Shown: positions 1-9,152, numbered from the stretch's first letter. The stretch is DNA of 41,240 nt from Gammaproteobacteria bacterium (GCA_002746155.1 NVWF01000002.1:132-41371); one strand, 5' to 3'. Notes: generated from the sequence alone by a model not told the origin. Numbers and translations: made by a program.

Positions 1-357
1 CAGAAATCACGTTCACAACTGCTCTGCGCTTGTTGTGGTAGGCCGATGCAGATCGTTGCAACACGGATCAACCGAAGCACTCGAGAAACTCTGGTGCCTG
101 TTTGAATGAAAACTGAAGCTCTGATCATGTGACCGTAGATAGAAGTTGGGATAATGCAAGCCGGGATCGCTGGAGGCTCTTGCTCGCCAGGAATTCAGGG
201 GAAATGGTGTTATTTATCCTTAAAAGCAGTACATCAATAGCCGTAAATGGGCTACTAGGAACCGGAGTAGTCTCCCGACAATCCGCTCTTACTCAAGACA
301 CCCTCGTCAACAAAAAGCTGTTTGCATAGCTCCTCAAAAATTCTCACCTTCGGGCTT

Positions 358-420
358 GTTCAACAAACGGTTCAGATTGTGGTTCGCTCCGCTCTCACAA
401 TCTAACCTTATTCGTTAGGC
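358..420. repeat. attC-like integron recombination site
   Basis: GTTCAAC (358-364) and GTTAGGC (414-420) match the RYYYAAC/GTTRRRY core boxes. Internal arms GGTTCAGATTGTG / CACAATCTAACC pair over 12 bp with one bulged C. Confidence 0.75.
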
Positions 421-438
421 GTTTAGTGTGGAGCTTCC

Positions 439-1230
439 TTATTTCTCAATAATTTCCTTATTCAAAATGTCCAATATTTCCAGAATGCGTTTACGTATTG
501 CTTGAGATTGTATGTTGGCCGCCTGATTTAATGAAATCGCAATTGACATGATACCTTCAATTTCCTTATTTTTTAATATTTCACTTGTCACAGGAATCTT
601 ATTTGAATTGCTTGCTTCAAGCTGATTACTAGCTATCCCCTCCAAAATCCATTTTAGATTTTTTTCATCATTCCACCATTTGTGGAGGACATTCCTAAAA
701 ATTCCAATATCAATATAGTTAGGAACAACATATTCCCACACTGTTCTGCTCCAGATTTGTTCAATTTCTGTTAGTGAAGCAACATTTGATGGCCAGGTGA
801 TAATTAGTCCTTTTAAGTCTTCATTTGCAATCAGTCGCAGATTTCCAGAGTTGACTAAATCATTTTGAACAGGGTTGAACGTGGGGTCTCCAATGACAAC
901 ACTCAATTGTGATAGAAGGCTTTCTTTATCAACATTTGTTGGCTCATCGATGTATTTTATTACTTTAGCGGCTGATTGAATAATGTACCTGCGATGGGTT
1001 GTTTTTTGATCCAGTTGTATAAGGTTTGTCTCATACTCCTCTTTTAATTGATTTAATATTTGTAGTTCTTTATCTAAGTCATTGCGGCGTTCGTTCCAGT
1101 CATTTACCGCTAACGCTAGCAGAATACCAATCATAACTAATGCGATTTCTCCAATGGCATAGAGCAGGTAATTGCTGAACTTATTTTCAGCGAGTAGTCG
1201 TTTGCGAACGTTTCGAAAAAAATTAATCAT
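439..1230 (-). CDS. DUF6090-like membrane protein (integron cassette gene)
   Basis: 263-aa ORF; N-terminus MINFFRNVRKRLLAENKFSNYLLYAIGEIALVMIGILLALAVNDWNE is typical of DUF6090 proteins with one TM helix. Flanked by attC-like sites. Confidence 0.75.
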   Translation of the reverse strand: MINFFRNVRKRLLAENKFSNYLLYAIGEIALVMIGILLALAVNDWNERRNDLDKELQILNQLKEEYETNLIQLDQKTTHRRYIIQSAAKVIKYIDEPTNVDKESLLSQLSVVIGDPTFNPVQNDLVNSGNLRLIANEDLKGLIITWPSNVASLTEIEQIWSRTVWEYVVPNYIDIGIFRNVLHKWWNDEKNLKWILEGIASNQLEASNSNKIPVTSEILKNKEIEGIMSIAISLNQAANIQSQAIRKRILEILDILNKEIIEK

Positions 1231-1266
1231 TGGTTAGTTGGTCTTAGTATTGATGTATAACAGCCA

Positions 1267-1338
1267 GCATAACGCCTTACATAAGTTGTAGTTTTGGAGT
1301 GTAACGGAAAAACTATCGACTTCATGTATTGGTTACAT
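1267..1338 (-). repeat. attC-like site of the toxin-antitoxin cassette
   Basis: On the minus strand: ATGTAAC (R'') ... GTTATGC (R'). Imperfect inverted arms TACATGAAGTCGATAGTTTT / AAAACTACAACTTATGTA with a bulge. R'' overlaps the stop codon of the upstream gene. Confidence 0.65.
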
Positions 1339-1617
1339 GCCTTTTTCGACGAGCTGGCCGTCTACAAACTTGTGGAGAACGCTAGAAACTAATGTTTGGT
1401 ATGGCATGCCTTCTTTAAGCGCCCTACTTTGTATGGCACGAAGATCCTTTGAGGATAAACGAATATTAATTCGAGCGTCTTTTTTAAAAGATGCTTCAGA
1501 TATTGTTATATGATTCGCTAATTCTGTCTTTGTATTTTTTGAACGTTTGAGTTTACCATTGTCAAAAGCTTTCAGTATTTCAAGTTCCTCTTTGTCTAAT
1601 TTACTCATTATTATCAC
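1333..1617 (-). CDS. CopG/BrnA-like antitoxin
   Basis: 94 aa; ribbon-helix-helix-like segment ARINIRLSSKDLRAIQSRALKEGMPYQTLVSSVLHKFVDG; overlaps the upstream toxin-like ORF by 17 nt. Confidence 0.75.
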   Translation of the reverse strand: MIIMSKLDKEELEILKAFDNGKLKRSKNTKTELANHITISEASFKKDARINIRLSSKDLRAIQSRALKEGMPYQTLVSSVLHKFVDGQLVEKGM

Positions 1618-1882
1618 CTAAATATTGTTTAGTTGCTTTCCTGCTAGGAATGATGGTTTTCAGAAATATTTCCTCGTCATTTTCCACATATGGAACGAGA
1701 TAAACATAGTCTTCTACTTGAACAACAGATACTTTCTGATTTGGATAGCGCTCAAGGTTTGGATGGTCATAGATATCTAACTCATTACCTAAATTGATAT
1801 TTACGATAATATCTTCGAATGAAATATTGCGTTCATTTTTGAGCAATTCATTTTTATCTGAGTTCCAAGTAAAAGCTTTCAT
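1601..1882 (-). CDS. BrnT-like toxin
   Basis: 93 aa; MKAFTWNSDKNELLKNERNISFEDI...VYLVPYVENDEEIFLKTIIPSRKATKQYL resembles the BrnT family; toxin-first order with an overlapping antitoxin. Confidence 0.7.
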   Translation of the reverse strand: MKAFTWNSDKNELLKNERNISFEDIIVNINLGNELDIYDHPNLERYPNQKVSVVQVEDYVYLVPYVENDEEIFLKTIIPSRKATKQYLGDNNE

Positions 1883-1923
1883 ACAATCATGGTAACATAT
1901 GGTGTGCCTAATGTCATCAAGTC

Positions 1924-2020
1924 ATGTAACGCTTTGCTCAGCGGCAATTTAAATGGGCACGTTTTTGCGGAAGCAAAACAAGTGACGCTTTAAATTGTCC
2001 GCTGGAGCTGATTGTTAGAT
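1924..2020 (-). repeat. attC-like site of the first cassette
   Basis: On the minus strand ATCTAAC...GTTACAT; arms GCTCCAGCGGACAATTTAAA / TTTAAATTGCCGCTGAGC pair perfectly except for two unpaired bases in the longer arm, as in attC extrahelical bases. Abuts the stop codon at 2021. Confidence 0.8.
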
Positions 2021-2374
2021 TTAGTACTGTTCATGCTTACCTGTTGTTGGTAACAGTATGGGTACAGAAAATTTTATTCTGTTACTAGAAGTATTTTGTT
2101 CATTTGACTGAGTTCCTGACATTACCGTTACTTCGCCGACTTTATCACCTTCTGTTGTAGAACTCTCTTGTGTTACAGATATTTGTACATCAAATTCGAT
2201 TCTTTCAATTAATGCACCAGTATTAGAATCATAAATATGAGTGGTATTCCCAGAAGTCATAGATGCACTAACAGGATTTACCAGAGCTCCTTTCGTAGCT
2301 CCATGTGCTTGAGCTAAAACAACACCATCAATTATTTGTTTTAGTGTTTCGGAGACAAATTGATCTAGTTTCAT
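2021..2374 (-). CDS. hypothetical protein (cassette gene)
   Basis: 117 aa, MKLDQFVSETLKQIIDGVVLAQ...IEFDVQISV...NRIKFSVPILLP; 8 nt downstream of the 2383-2967 gene. Confidence 0.7.
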   Translation of the reverse strand: MKLDQFVSETLKQIIDGVVLAQAHGATKGALVNPVSASMTSGNTTHIYDSNTGALIERIEFDVQISVTQESSTTEGDKVGEVTVMSGTQSNEQNTSSNRIKFSVPILLPTTGKHEQY

Positions 2375-2382
2375 ACAAACCT

Positions 2383-2967
2383 CTACGCTAACAATCCAGC
2401 CAATGCTGGAAGAATTGGTGCCAATATACTCATATGATTTGCGGCCGTTGCCATGAAATCCTTGTAACTTTGAATAAAATTCGGTGTACCGCAGTCTGAT
2501 TGCATTTTATTTGTTAGTGCTATTAAATCATTTTTGTCTTTTTTATCTGTTATTTCTTTAGAAATAATTTCTTTCATTAATGCAAATAACTCTTCTGGCG
2601 AATTATTAATTTGATTATTTGAATAATCTTGTGAATTTATATTTACCCTAGAGTTCTGACCACTAACATTATATATAACTGTGCTTGGCTCCGGCTTTTC
2701 TTTGCTTAATGAATCTTCTCTTTTATATTTAATTTGATAATGTGCTTTAAAGCCAGCTACTCCTGCAAAATAGCCAGGGTCTGTAACTATGAAGCTTTCC
2801 TCAATGCCACTAGGCAATTCTCTAAGTATTGTGTCGCCAACTTCGACAGGTATGGACGCATTACTAAATAAAATCATTTTTGGTTGGACTCCAGCCTTAA
2901 GATTGTCATAAACGACACCAGCCTTATTGATGATTTTAATTTTGTCTTTTTCAAATTGACTGAACAT
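2383..2967 (-). CDS. hypothetical protein with hydrophobic C-terminus (cassette gene)
   Basis: 194 aa; N-terminal beta-rich part, central [19 protein letters not shown] segment, C-terminal [16 protein letters not shown] hydrophobic segment. Confidence 0.7.
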
Positions 2968-2974
2968 TAATTTA

Positions 2975-3000
2975 CCTTTTTAAATCTAACTTTGATATAT
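2975..3000 (-). promoter_or_regulatory. candidate attI recombination junction
   Basis: Minus strand reads ATATCAAAGTTAGATTTAAAAAGG. CAAAGTTAGAT resembles the AAAGTTAGGC end of attI1 and sits between the intI remnant and the first cassette. Confidence 0.5.
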
Positions 3001-3224
3001 ACAGCCAAACTGGAATATCCGGCTTTTTTGCTGTGTATGTGTGTTCATTTGATACATCCTGCAAGCAATGTCTTTGATTTGCAAGTCAAAAACTTTATCT
3101 ATTGGGTGATTCCCCGTACATATACTGCAAATACGCAGTCTAATCCGGTGCCATTTCCTACTAAAGTACGCGTAAGTTGTTGATATTGATTCTTTTGAAA
3201 GTGCTTTAAGCTTTTATGACTTAA

Positions 3225-3904
3225 ATGGAGCGGGCTATGTCAAAACTATTGAATGAGGTTAGAAACACACTTCGAGTACATCATTATGTAATTAAAAATG
3301 CAATTAAAACCGAAAAAGTTTATGTCCAGTGGATTAAGCGCTTTATCTTGTTTCATAATAAAATTCACCCTCGGGAAAGTACAACAACGCGTTCCTGTGG
3401 TGCTTTCTAGGGAAGAGGTAAGCCGTGTAATATCGGCATTACAAGGCCAATACAAACTAATTGCTCAGATATTGTATGGGAGCGGTCTGAGGTTGTCTGA
3501 ATGTTTGCGCTTACGGGTAATGATGGTTGATCTTAGTCGCTTAAGTCTGACTGTTTTTTCTGGTAATGATGGCAAGGACAGGGTAACCGTATTACCTGAA
3601 ACAGTTGTAAGCGCAATTTCCCAACAGATACATCATGTGAAATTGTTGCATCAACAGGATATTGTCATGGGCTATGGGGGGGTATATATGCCACCGGCAT
3701 TGTCTAGAAAGTATCCTAAAGAACGGTATGAGCTGAAATGGCAATATCTTTTCCCATCAACTCGAATCAGGCATGGATATCCGTACTATTCAACAATTGC
3801 TGGGGCATAAAGATGTTTCAACAACCATGATTTATACTCATGTAGTAAACCGTGGGGCGCTGGGGGCACGCTCGTCACTGGACAGACTGTACGAACAATC
3901 ATGA
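3225..3904 (+). pseudogene. intI: integron integrase (intI) pseudogene, frameshifted and internally deleted
   Basis: Three fragments in different frames: LLNEVRNTLRVHHYVIK..KTEKVYVQWIKRFILFHNKIHPRE (3225-), RVPVVLSREEVSRVISALQGQYKLIAQILYGSGLRLSECLRLRV...[38 protein letters not shown] (within 3298-3810), and [39 protein letters not shown] (3773-3904). The middle fragment contains the IntI-specific extra helix region. Confidence 0.9.
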
Positions 3905-4047
3905 AGATATGAAAGGCACGAATCAGTTAGATTTATCTGATAATCGCTTATGTAAGAACTCAGCTTCTTTAGCTAGCATGGGTTCTAGTTCGGAAAGCCT
4001 TGTCTTGGATGAATTTTTCAGGGTGCATGGGCAGTATTTAGTAATAT

Positions 4048-5241
4048 TTAAATTTTACTAAGCGCTATTTCTATATCATTTAGAATGTCACAGAGATCCT
4101 CGATACCCACCGACATTCTAATCATGCCGGGTGTGATGTTGAGCTCGGTAATTTCTTGATCTGTTAGACGAGCCCTAAACATAACGGCTGGCTGAACTAC
4201 TAAGGTATCAACACCCCCAAGGCTGGCTGCGTTAAGACAAATATTGAGTGCTTTTAAAAATTTGCTGCCAGCCTGATATCCACCCGGAATATCGAATGAA
4301 AGCATGCCGCCAAAACCACTCATTTGTTGATTGGCTAATTTAAATTGAGGGTGTGATGTCAGGCCTGGGTAAAAGACATCGCCAATTTTAGGGTGTTGCT
4401 CTAAATAAGACGCTACCTTAAGAGCATTCGCGTTATGTTCCATGACACGTAACTTTAAAGTTCTTATGCCCCTAAGTGCTAGCCATGAATTAAACGGCGC
4501 GGCAGTAGGACCCAAATCCATACTCGTATCCCAGATGCGGCGTAACAATTCAGTTGAGCCAACCACACATCCTGCTAACAAATCATGGTGACCGCCAATG
4601 TATTTTGAAGCACTGTGAACTACTAGATCAATGCCTAGTTTTATTGGCGTTTGGTTAATTGGCGTCGCAAAGGTATTGTCGCATATGGTAATAATATTAT
4701 GTATTTTTGCTAGTTTAGAAACTGACCTAAGGTCAGTCAGTCTCATGAGAGGATTGACGGGGGTCTCGACCAGAATGATCTTTGTCTTCGAAATTATAGC
4801 CTTTTCAAACTCTTCTATAGATTGCTGGTCGACAAGGGTAATATCGACACCAAACCGAGGTAAAAACTTGGTCAAAAAACTAGCCGAAGCACTATATAGG
4901 CTCTTTTGGGCAATTACATGATCACCTTGCTGTACCAATGCTAGAATAGTCGTCGTGATCGCACCCATACCTGAGGCAAACATCATAGCTTCTTCTGCGC
5001 CTTCGAGATCAGCGAGTATTTTTGCAATTCGAGAGGATGTAGGCGTGCCATGTCGCGCATAAAACACATCATTAAAAGGTTCCTGTGCTTTTTGAGAAAA
5101 GTCTTCAGGGCTATCTGTTCGATAAGTCACTGATTGATGTATTGGGGGAGAAACAGCGGCTCCATCTTCTATTGCATGGTCAACATGAAGTGCTTTAGTA
5201 GCCGACTTTATATTTGCGGGGAGTTTTCTTCGTAACATCAT
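4048..5241 (-). CDS. Cys/Met metabolism PLP-dependent enzyme (cystathionine gamma-synthase/lyase or methionine gamma-lyase family)
   Basis: 397 aa; YARHGTPTSSRIAKILADLEGAEEAMMFASGMGAI, ETPVNPLMRLTDL, CDNTFATP, VHSASKYIGGHHDLLAG. Confidence 0.92.
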   Translation of the reverse strand: MMLRRKLPANIKSATKALHVDHAIEDGAAVSPPIHQSVTYRTDSPEDFSQKAQEPFNDVFYARHGTPTSSRIAKILADLEGAEEAMMFASGMGAITTTILALVQQGDHVIAQKSLYSASASFLTKFLPRFGVDITLVDQQSIEEFEKAIISKTKIILVETPVNPLMRLTDLRSVSKLAKIHNIITICDNTFATPINQTPIKLGIDLVVHSASKYIGGHHDLLAGCVVGSTELLRRIWDTSMDLGPTAAPFNSWLALRGIRTLKLRVMEHNANALKVASYLEQHPKIGDVFYPGLTSHPQFKLANQQMSGFGGMLSFDIPGGYQAGSKFLKALNICLNAASLGGVDTLVVQPAVMFRARLTDQEITELNITPGMIRMSVGIEDLCDILNDIEIALSKI

Positions 5242-5293
5242 TAATCCTTATCATTATCTCGAACGTTACTATATCATTCAATATTTACTTTAA

Positions 5294-5329
5294 TATCGTT
5301 ATAAGGACTACTTATATCGATATAAGGAC
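5294..5329. promoter_or_regulatory. paired direct-repeat candidate operator
   Basis: TATCGTTATAAGGAC (5294-5308) and TATCGATATAAGGAC (5315-5329), 14/15 identical, 21 bp apart, directly upstream of the AraC-type gene. Confidence 0.55.
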
Positions 5330-6070
5330 ATGCCGATGGATGCCATAAAGTTTAAGGAGCTTGATTATATTCGTGGGGATTATATTCCTTCCCATGAACA
5401 TGAAGAAGGGCAAGTACTCTTTGCTCGTTCAGGCACTATGGAAGTGACTGCAGATAGTCACTTTGTTTGCGTTCCTGCCTCAAGAATAGTCTGGGTACCT
5501 CCCAAGGTGGACCACAGTATTAGGTTTCGAACTGATACCAAAATGCGAACAGCATTTATAAAACCAGATTTACTGGATAATACGTATAAGCATATCTGTG
5601 TTCATCAGGCTACTGGGTTGTTTCGCGAAATTTTACTCAGGCTTGTTGAAAATAATTTACATGATCAAGATTATAAAGACTTGCTAGAACTTTCTCTCAT
5701 TAAAGAAATGTGTTCATTAAAAGATGAGCCATTTTCGATAAAGTTTCCACAGGATATACGCGCGAAGAGGGTAGCCGATGCACTACTGGTAGATCCTTCA
5801 AATACAGCAAAAATTAACGAGTGGGCGGAGCTAGCAGCTTGTAGTTCAAAAACATTAAGCCGCCTTTTTATAAAAGAAACGGAGCTGACATTTCAATTAT
5901 GGCGTAGACATCTTCGGCTTCTACTTATTCATGATTTACTCGACATGGGTTCTTCCGTAACAGAAGCTGCTCATGCAGTTGGATTTGCAACCTCGAGCGC
6001 CCTTACAGAGGCTCACAAAAAGACATTTGGATATCCACCAACAAGGTTGTTCGATAGAGTAGATAAATAA
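5330..6070 (+). CDS. AraC-family transcriptional regulator with N-terminal cupin
   Basis: 246 aa; HEHEEGQVLFARSGTMEV cupin-like segment; C-terminal HTH LAACSSKTLSRLFIKETELTFQLWRRHLRL...AVGFATSSALTEAHKKTFGYPPTRL. Confidence 0.88.
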   Translation: MPMDAIKFKELDYIRGDYIPSHEHEEGQVLFARSGTMEVTADSHFVCVPASRIVWVPPKVDHSIRFRTDTKMRTAFIKPDLLDNTYKHICVHQATGLFREILLRLVENNLHDQDYKDLLELSLIKEMCSLKDEPFSIKFPQDIRAKRVADALLVDPSNTAKINEWAELAACSSKTLSRLFIKETELTFQLWRRHLRLLLIHDLLDMGSSVTEAAHAVGFATSSALTEAHKKTFGYPPTRLFDRVDK

Positions 6071-6103
6071 TTATTGTTGTTGGTGATATCAAACGGAGCC
6101 ATT

Positions 6104-6514
6104 CTAAGAAATGAGTTTTGTAAATGGCCGCTTATTTGATTTTCGGTAAATGTCAAAATCGCGATCAATAGTTGCCACCTCATCTATATCTAGTTTTTCT
6201 CCCAGATAAACGAGACATGCATCTGCAAAATCCATTGGCAAATCGGAATACTTATCCATTAACGATTTTATTCTTTCAATATCATGAATTGTTATATTTA
6301 CGATATTTACCGCACCTAAGCGGAGCCATTCCAAAAAGTTCGATTGAGCTACTCTGCTAAAATCCAGTAGATGAGTCACCTCTGTTATAGTAGCCAAAGT
6401 AGTGACTAACTCATGTTTATTCTTCTTTATGAAAGCCACAGAGGCAAGGTGATATTTATCATCTTTGTTAAAAAGAGCAATTATTGGTCCTGAATCGATA
6501 AGAATTTTTTTCAT
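6104..6514 (-). CDS. PIN-domain toxin (VapC-like)
   Basis: 136 aa; acidic motifs LIDSGPI, TEVTHL, DFADACLVYL, TIDRDF. Confidence 0.85.
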   Translation of the reverse strand: MKKILIDSGPIIALFNKDDKYHLASVAFIKKNKHELVTTLATITEVTHLLDFSRVAQSNFLEWLRLGAVNIVNITIHDIERIKSLMDKYSDLPMDFADACLVYLGEKLDIDEVATIDRDFDIYRKSNKRPFTKLIS

Positions 6515-6759
6515 TACTTTTTTGAAGTTTTATCTTTAAAGATTTTCTTACGGTCTTCTGCTAAATTACTTTGACCACTCGCCTGATTTCCAAATAATTC
6601 TTTACCTAATTCCCAAGCAGAAGGTTTCGGCTTTTTTGCTAAATATTCAGTAAGACTTTCACGAACTACTTCTGATTTGGACAAGCCTTGTTGTTCAGCT
6701 ACTAGTTTTAGCTGATCTTCCAGATTCTTGTCTAGTCTTAGTGTAATCACTTGATGCAC
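6514..6759 (-). CDS. ribbon-helix-helix antitoxin (VapB-like)
   Basis: 81 aa; MHQVITLRLDKNLEDQLKLVAEQQGLSKSEVVRESLTEYL; directly upstream of the PIN gene. Confidence 0.85.
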   Translation of the reverse strand: MHQVITLRLDKNLEDQLKLVAEQQGLSKSEVVRESLTEYLAKKPKPSAWELGKELFGNQASGQSNLAEDRKKIFKDKTSKK

Positions 6760-6768
6760 CTATATTTA

Positions 6769-6791
6769 ATGTATTACACATTGTAATACAT
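6769..6791. promoter_or_regulatory. inverted-repeat candidate TA operator
   Basis: ATGTATTAC-ACATT-GTAATACAT, perfect 9-bp arms, 10 bp upstream of the antitoxin start. Confidence 0.6.
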
Positions 6792-6921
6792 GCTATAAAA
6801 TTGTCAAATACTATTACCTTTAAATAAACAATCAACCACAAGAGAGCTTTCCAAGCCTTAAATAATAGATTATTCTCACAGCATAACTCATCCCTAAAAT
6901 ACTGGCCATCAAACAACTATT

Positions 6922-8232
6922 ATGAAAAACACCATACTCGACTTCATTCATCAGGACGACTCTCAGTTTAACGATGAACTCTACAAGCAAGCTAAGCGAT
7001 GCTTACTTGACTTACTTGGCACTGCGGCTGGCGCAACAGTGACTGAATCTAGTCAAATTTTAGCTCGACATGTACTTGCGCAATACGGCGCAACAGAGAC
7101 TAGTCGTAGTAAAATGTTATTTAAAGATAGTTATGTTAGTGAGTGTGGTGCTTCCATGTACGGTGCCGGCTTAATAGACTCCCTCGATGCTCACGATGGA
7201 CATGTACTTACTAAGGGTCACGTAGGGGTAGGCATATTGCCGGTGCTACTCGCCCAGCAAAATATTGAACAGCTCAGTGGTAAGGCATTTTTAAATGCAC
7301 TTATCATCGGCTATGAGATTGGCACTAGAGCGGGTATAGCTCTACATGACAGTGTTAGTGATTACCATACCTCAGGCGCCTGGAACTCCATTGCGGGCGC
7401 TGCACTTGCTGCACGTGTAAAGAAGCTCTCCCATGATCAAACCTTTGAAGCCTTAGGTATTGCTGAATATTACGGGCCACGCAGTCAAATGATGCGCTGT
7501 ATTGATTTCCCCACTATGCTAAAAGACGGTTCGACCTGGGGTGCACTAGCGGGTGCATCGGCAGCCAACTTAGCGGCAGATGGTTTTACAGGTGCACCAG
7601 CAATAACCCTGTTTGATTCACAACTAGAATCTATTTGGAGTGATCTTGGAGAACTATGGTATATATTTGAGCAATACTTTAAAGCCTATCCAGTGTGTCG
7701 ATGGACACAACCGGCGGTAGAATGTATTCGCCAGCTACAAGAGCAACATGAGATTGATCCCAATGAGGTTGTAAAAATAGAGATCACTTCTTTCCATGAG
7801 GCCAAACGTCTTAGTACTAAGGAGCCTAAAACCACCGATGCAGCTCAGTACAGCACTCCCTTTGCAATAGCTTGTGCACTGCGTGATGGCCTTGTTACTC
7901 CCGAAGCCATAGCAGAAGATATCCACGACCCTTTATTGGTGAGATTAAGTAACAGCGTAGAAATTTCAGAGTCGGAAAACTATAATGAAAAATTTCCAGC
8001 AGAACGCTGGGCTGAAGCAACCATTGAGTTAGCTTCAGGTAAACGATTGAAGTCAAAACCAATGATAGCGCGAGGTAATCCTGAAAATCCCTTGAGCGAT
8101 GTCGAGATAAGAGAAAAGTTCTTTAACTTGAGTCGTAACACTTTAAGCCCAGATCGAAGTAAAAGTATTTACGAGTCGGTTATGCACTTAGACGACTTAC
8201 CATCAGTAGCTTCATTGATACACTATTTATAA
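6922..8232 (+). CDS. MmgE/PrpD family protein
   Basis: 436 aa; LLDLLGTAAGA, LIDSLDAHDGHVLTKGHVGVGILPVLLA, LIIGYEIGTRAG, GAWNSIAGAALAA, KAYPVCRWTQPAVECI. Confidence 0.88.
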   Translation: MKNTILDFIHQDDSQFNDELYKQAKRCLLDLLGTAAGATVTESSQILARHVLAQYGATETSRSKMLFKDSYVSECGASMYGAGLIDSLDAHDGHVLTKGHVGVGILPVLLAQQNIEQLSGKAFLNALIIGYEIGTRAGIALHDSVSDYHTSGAWNSIAGAALAARVKKLSHDQTFEALGIAEYYGPRSQMMRCIDFPTMLKDGSTWGALAGASAANLAADGFTGAPAITLFDSQLESIWSDLGELWYIFEQYFKAYPVCRWTQPAVECIRQLQEQHEIDPNEVVKIEITSFHEAKRLSTKEPKTTDAAQYSTPFAIACALRDGLVTPEAIAEDIHDPLLVRLSNSVEISESENYNEKFPAERWAEATIELASGKRLKSKPMIARGNPENPLSDVEIREKFFNLSRNTLSPDRSKSIYESVMHLDDLPSVASLIHYL

Positions 8233-8252
8233 GTGATAAGGCGTAATTAATT

Positions 8253-9152
8253 ATGCGAAGAAATCTGCCTCCCTTTGCAGCGTTGCGAGCCTTTGAAGCC
8301 GCTGCGAAACACAATAGTTTTGCAGTCGCAGCAGAAGATATTCATTTGTCTGCCTCAGCGATTAGTTATCAGGTAAGATCTCTGGAAGAGTATCTAGGGT
8401 TTCAGTTGTTTATTCGTGACAAAGGGCGAGTACGCTTGACAGCAAAAGGACAAGATTACTATATATTTTTAGAAAAATTGCTGGATAGTCTAGAAGATAA
8501 AACCAGCAAAATAAGCGATTCAGGTCCAGGTAAAAGAATTTCGATCAATCTTTTTCGTTCATTATTATCATCTTGGTTGTTGAACTTGATTCCTGATTTC
8601 AACCAACAATACCCCGAAATTGAACTTGATTTCATCGTATCAGAAAACCCGCCTGATACCGATCTTTATGAGTTTGATTTAGCCATATATTACGGTAGCA
8701 AGCCTCCAACTGGCTATCATAGCCAGCACTTATTTGATGATTACACTACACTGGTTTGCAGTCCTCAGGTGGCTAATCAATTACCATTAGAAAAGAACAT
8801 TGATGATCTGGTTGAACAGACTTTTCTACATTGCACTTCTGACAAGAATGAGTGGCAGGTATGGTATGCCGCCTTCGGTAAAATATACTCTGAGCAACAC
8901 TACGAACTATCAACCAATGATCGTTCATTAGTATTAGATGCGGCCGCCAACGGTTTGGGTATTGCCATAGGTCGCCCTCCTTTTTTGCAGCAATATTTGA
9001 ACACAAATAGACTTACAGTTCCCTATAAAAAACGCGTCTACTCAGACAATAAATATTATTTAATTTATCCCAAAAGTCTTCAACAGGATAAAAACATCCC
9101 ATTTTTTCAAGAATGGCTTTTAGCACAATGTAATGATTTCAACGAAACATGA
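8253..9152 (+). CDS. LysR-family transcriptional regulator (GcvA-like)
   Basis: 299 aa; RRNLPPFAALRAFEAAAKHNSFAVAAEDIHLSASAISYQVRSLEEYLGFQLFIR. Confidence 0.9.
   Translation: MRRNLPPFAALRAFEAAAKHNSFAVAAEDIHLSASAISYQVRSLEEYLGFQLFIRDKGRVRLTAKGQDYYIFLEKLLDSLEDKTSKISDSGPGKRISINLFRSLLSSWLLNLIPDFNQQYPEIELDFIVSENPPDTDLYEFDLAIYYGSKPPTGYHSQHLFDDYTTLVCSPQVANQLPLEKNIDDLVEQTFLHCTSDKNEWQVWYAAFGKIYSEQHYELSTNDRSLVLDAAANGLGIAIGRPPFLQQYLNTNRLTVPYKKRVYSDNKYYLIYPKSLQQDKNIPFFQEWLLAQCNDFNET

Noticed and set aside
129-329. 66-aa + strand ORF near the left edge
   Set aside because: No recognisable domain or clear ribosome-binding site; could be a short cassette ORF but cannot be supported.
2992-3183. Short + strand ORF of 63 aa
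   Set aside because: Lies in the attI-like region between the first cassette and intI; no family resemblance.
3246-3455. Minus-strand ORF of 69 aa
   Set aside because: Antisense to the intI pseudogene, with no recognisable protein features.
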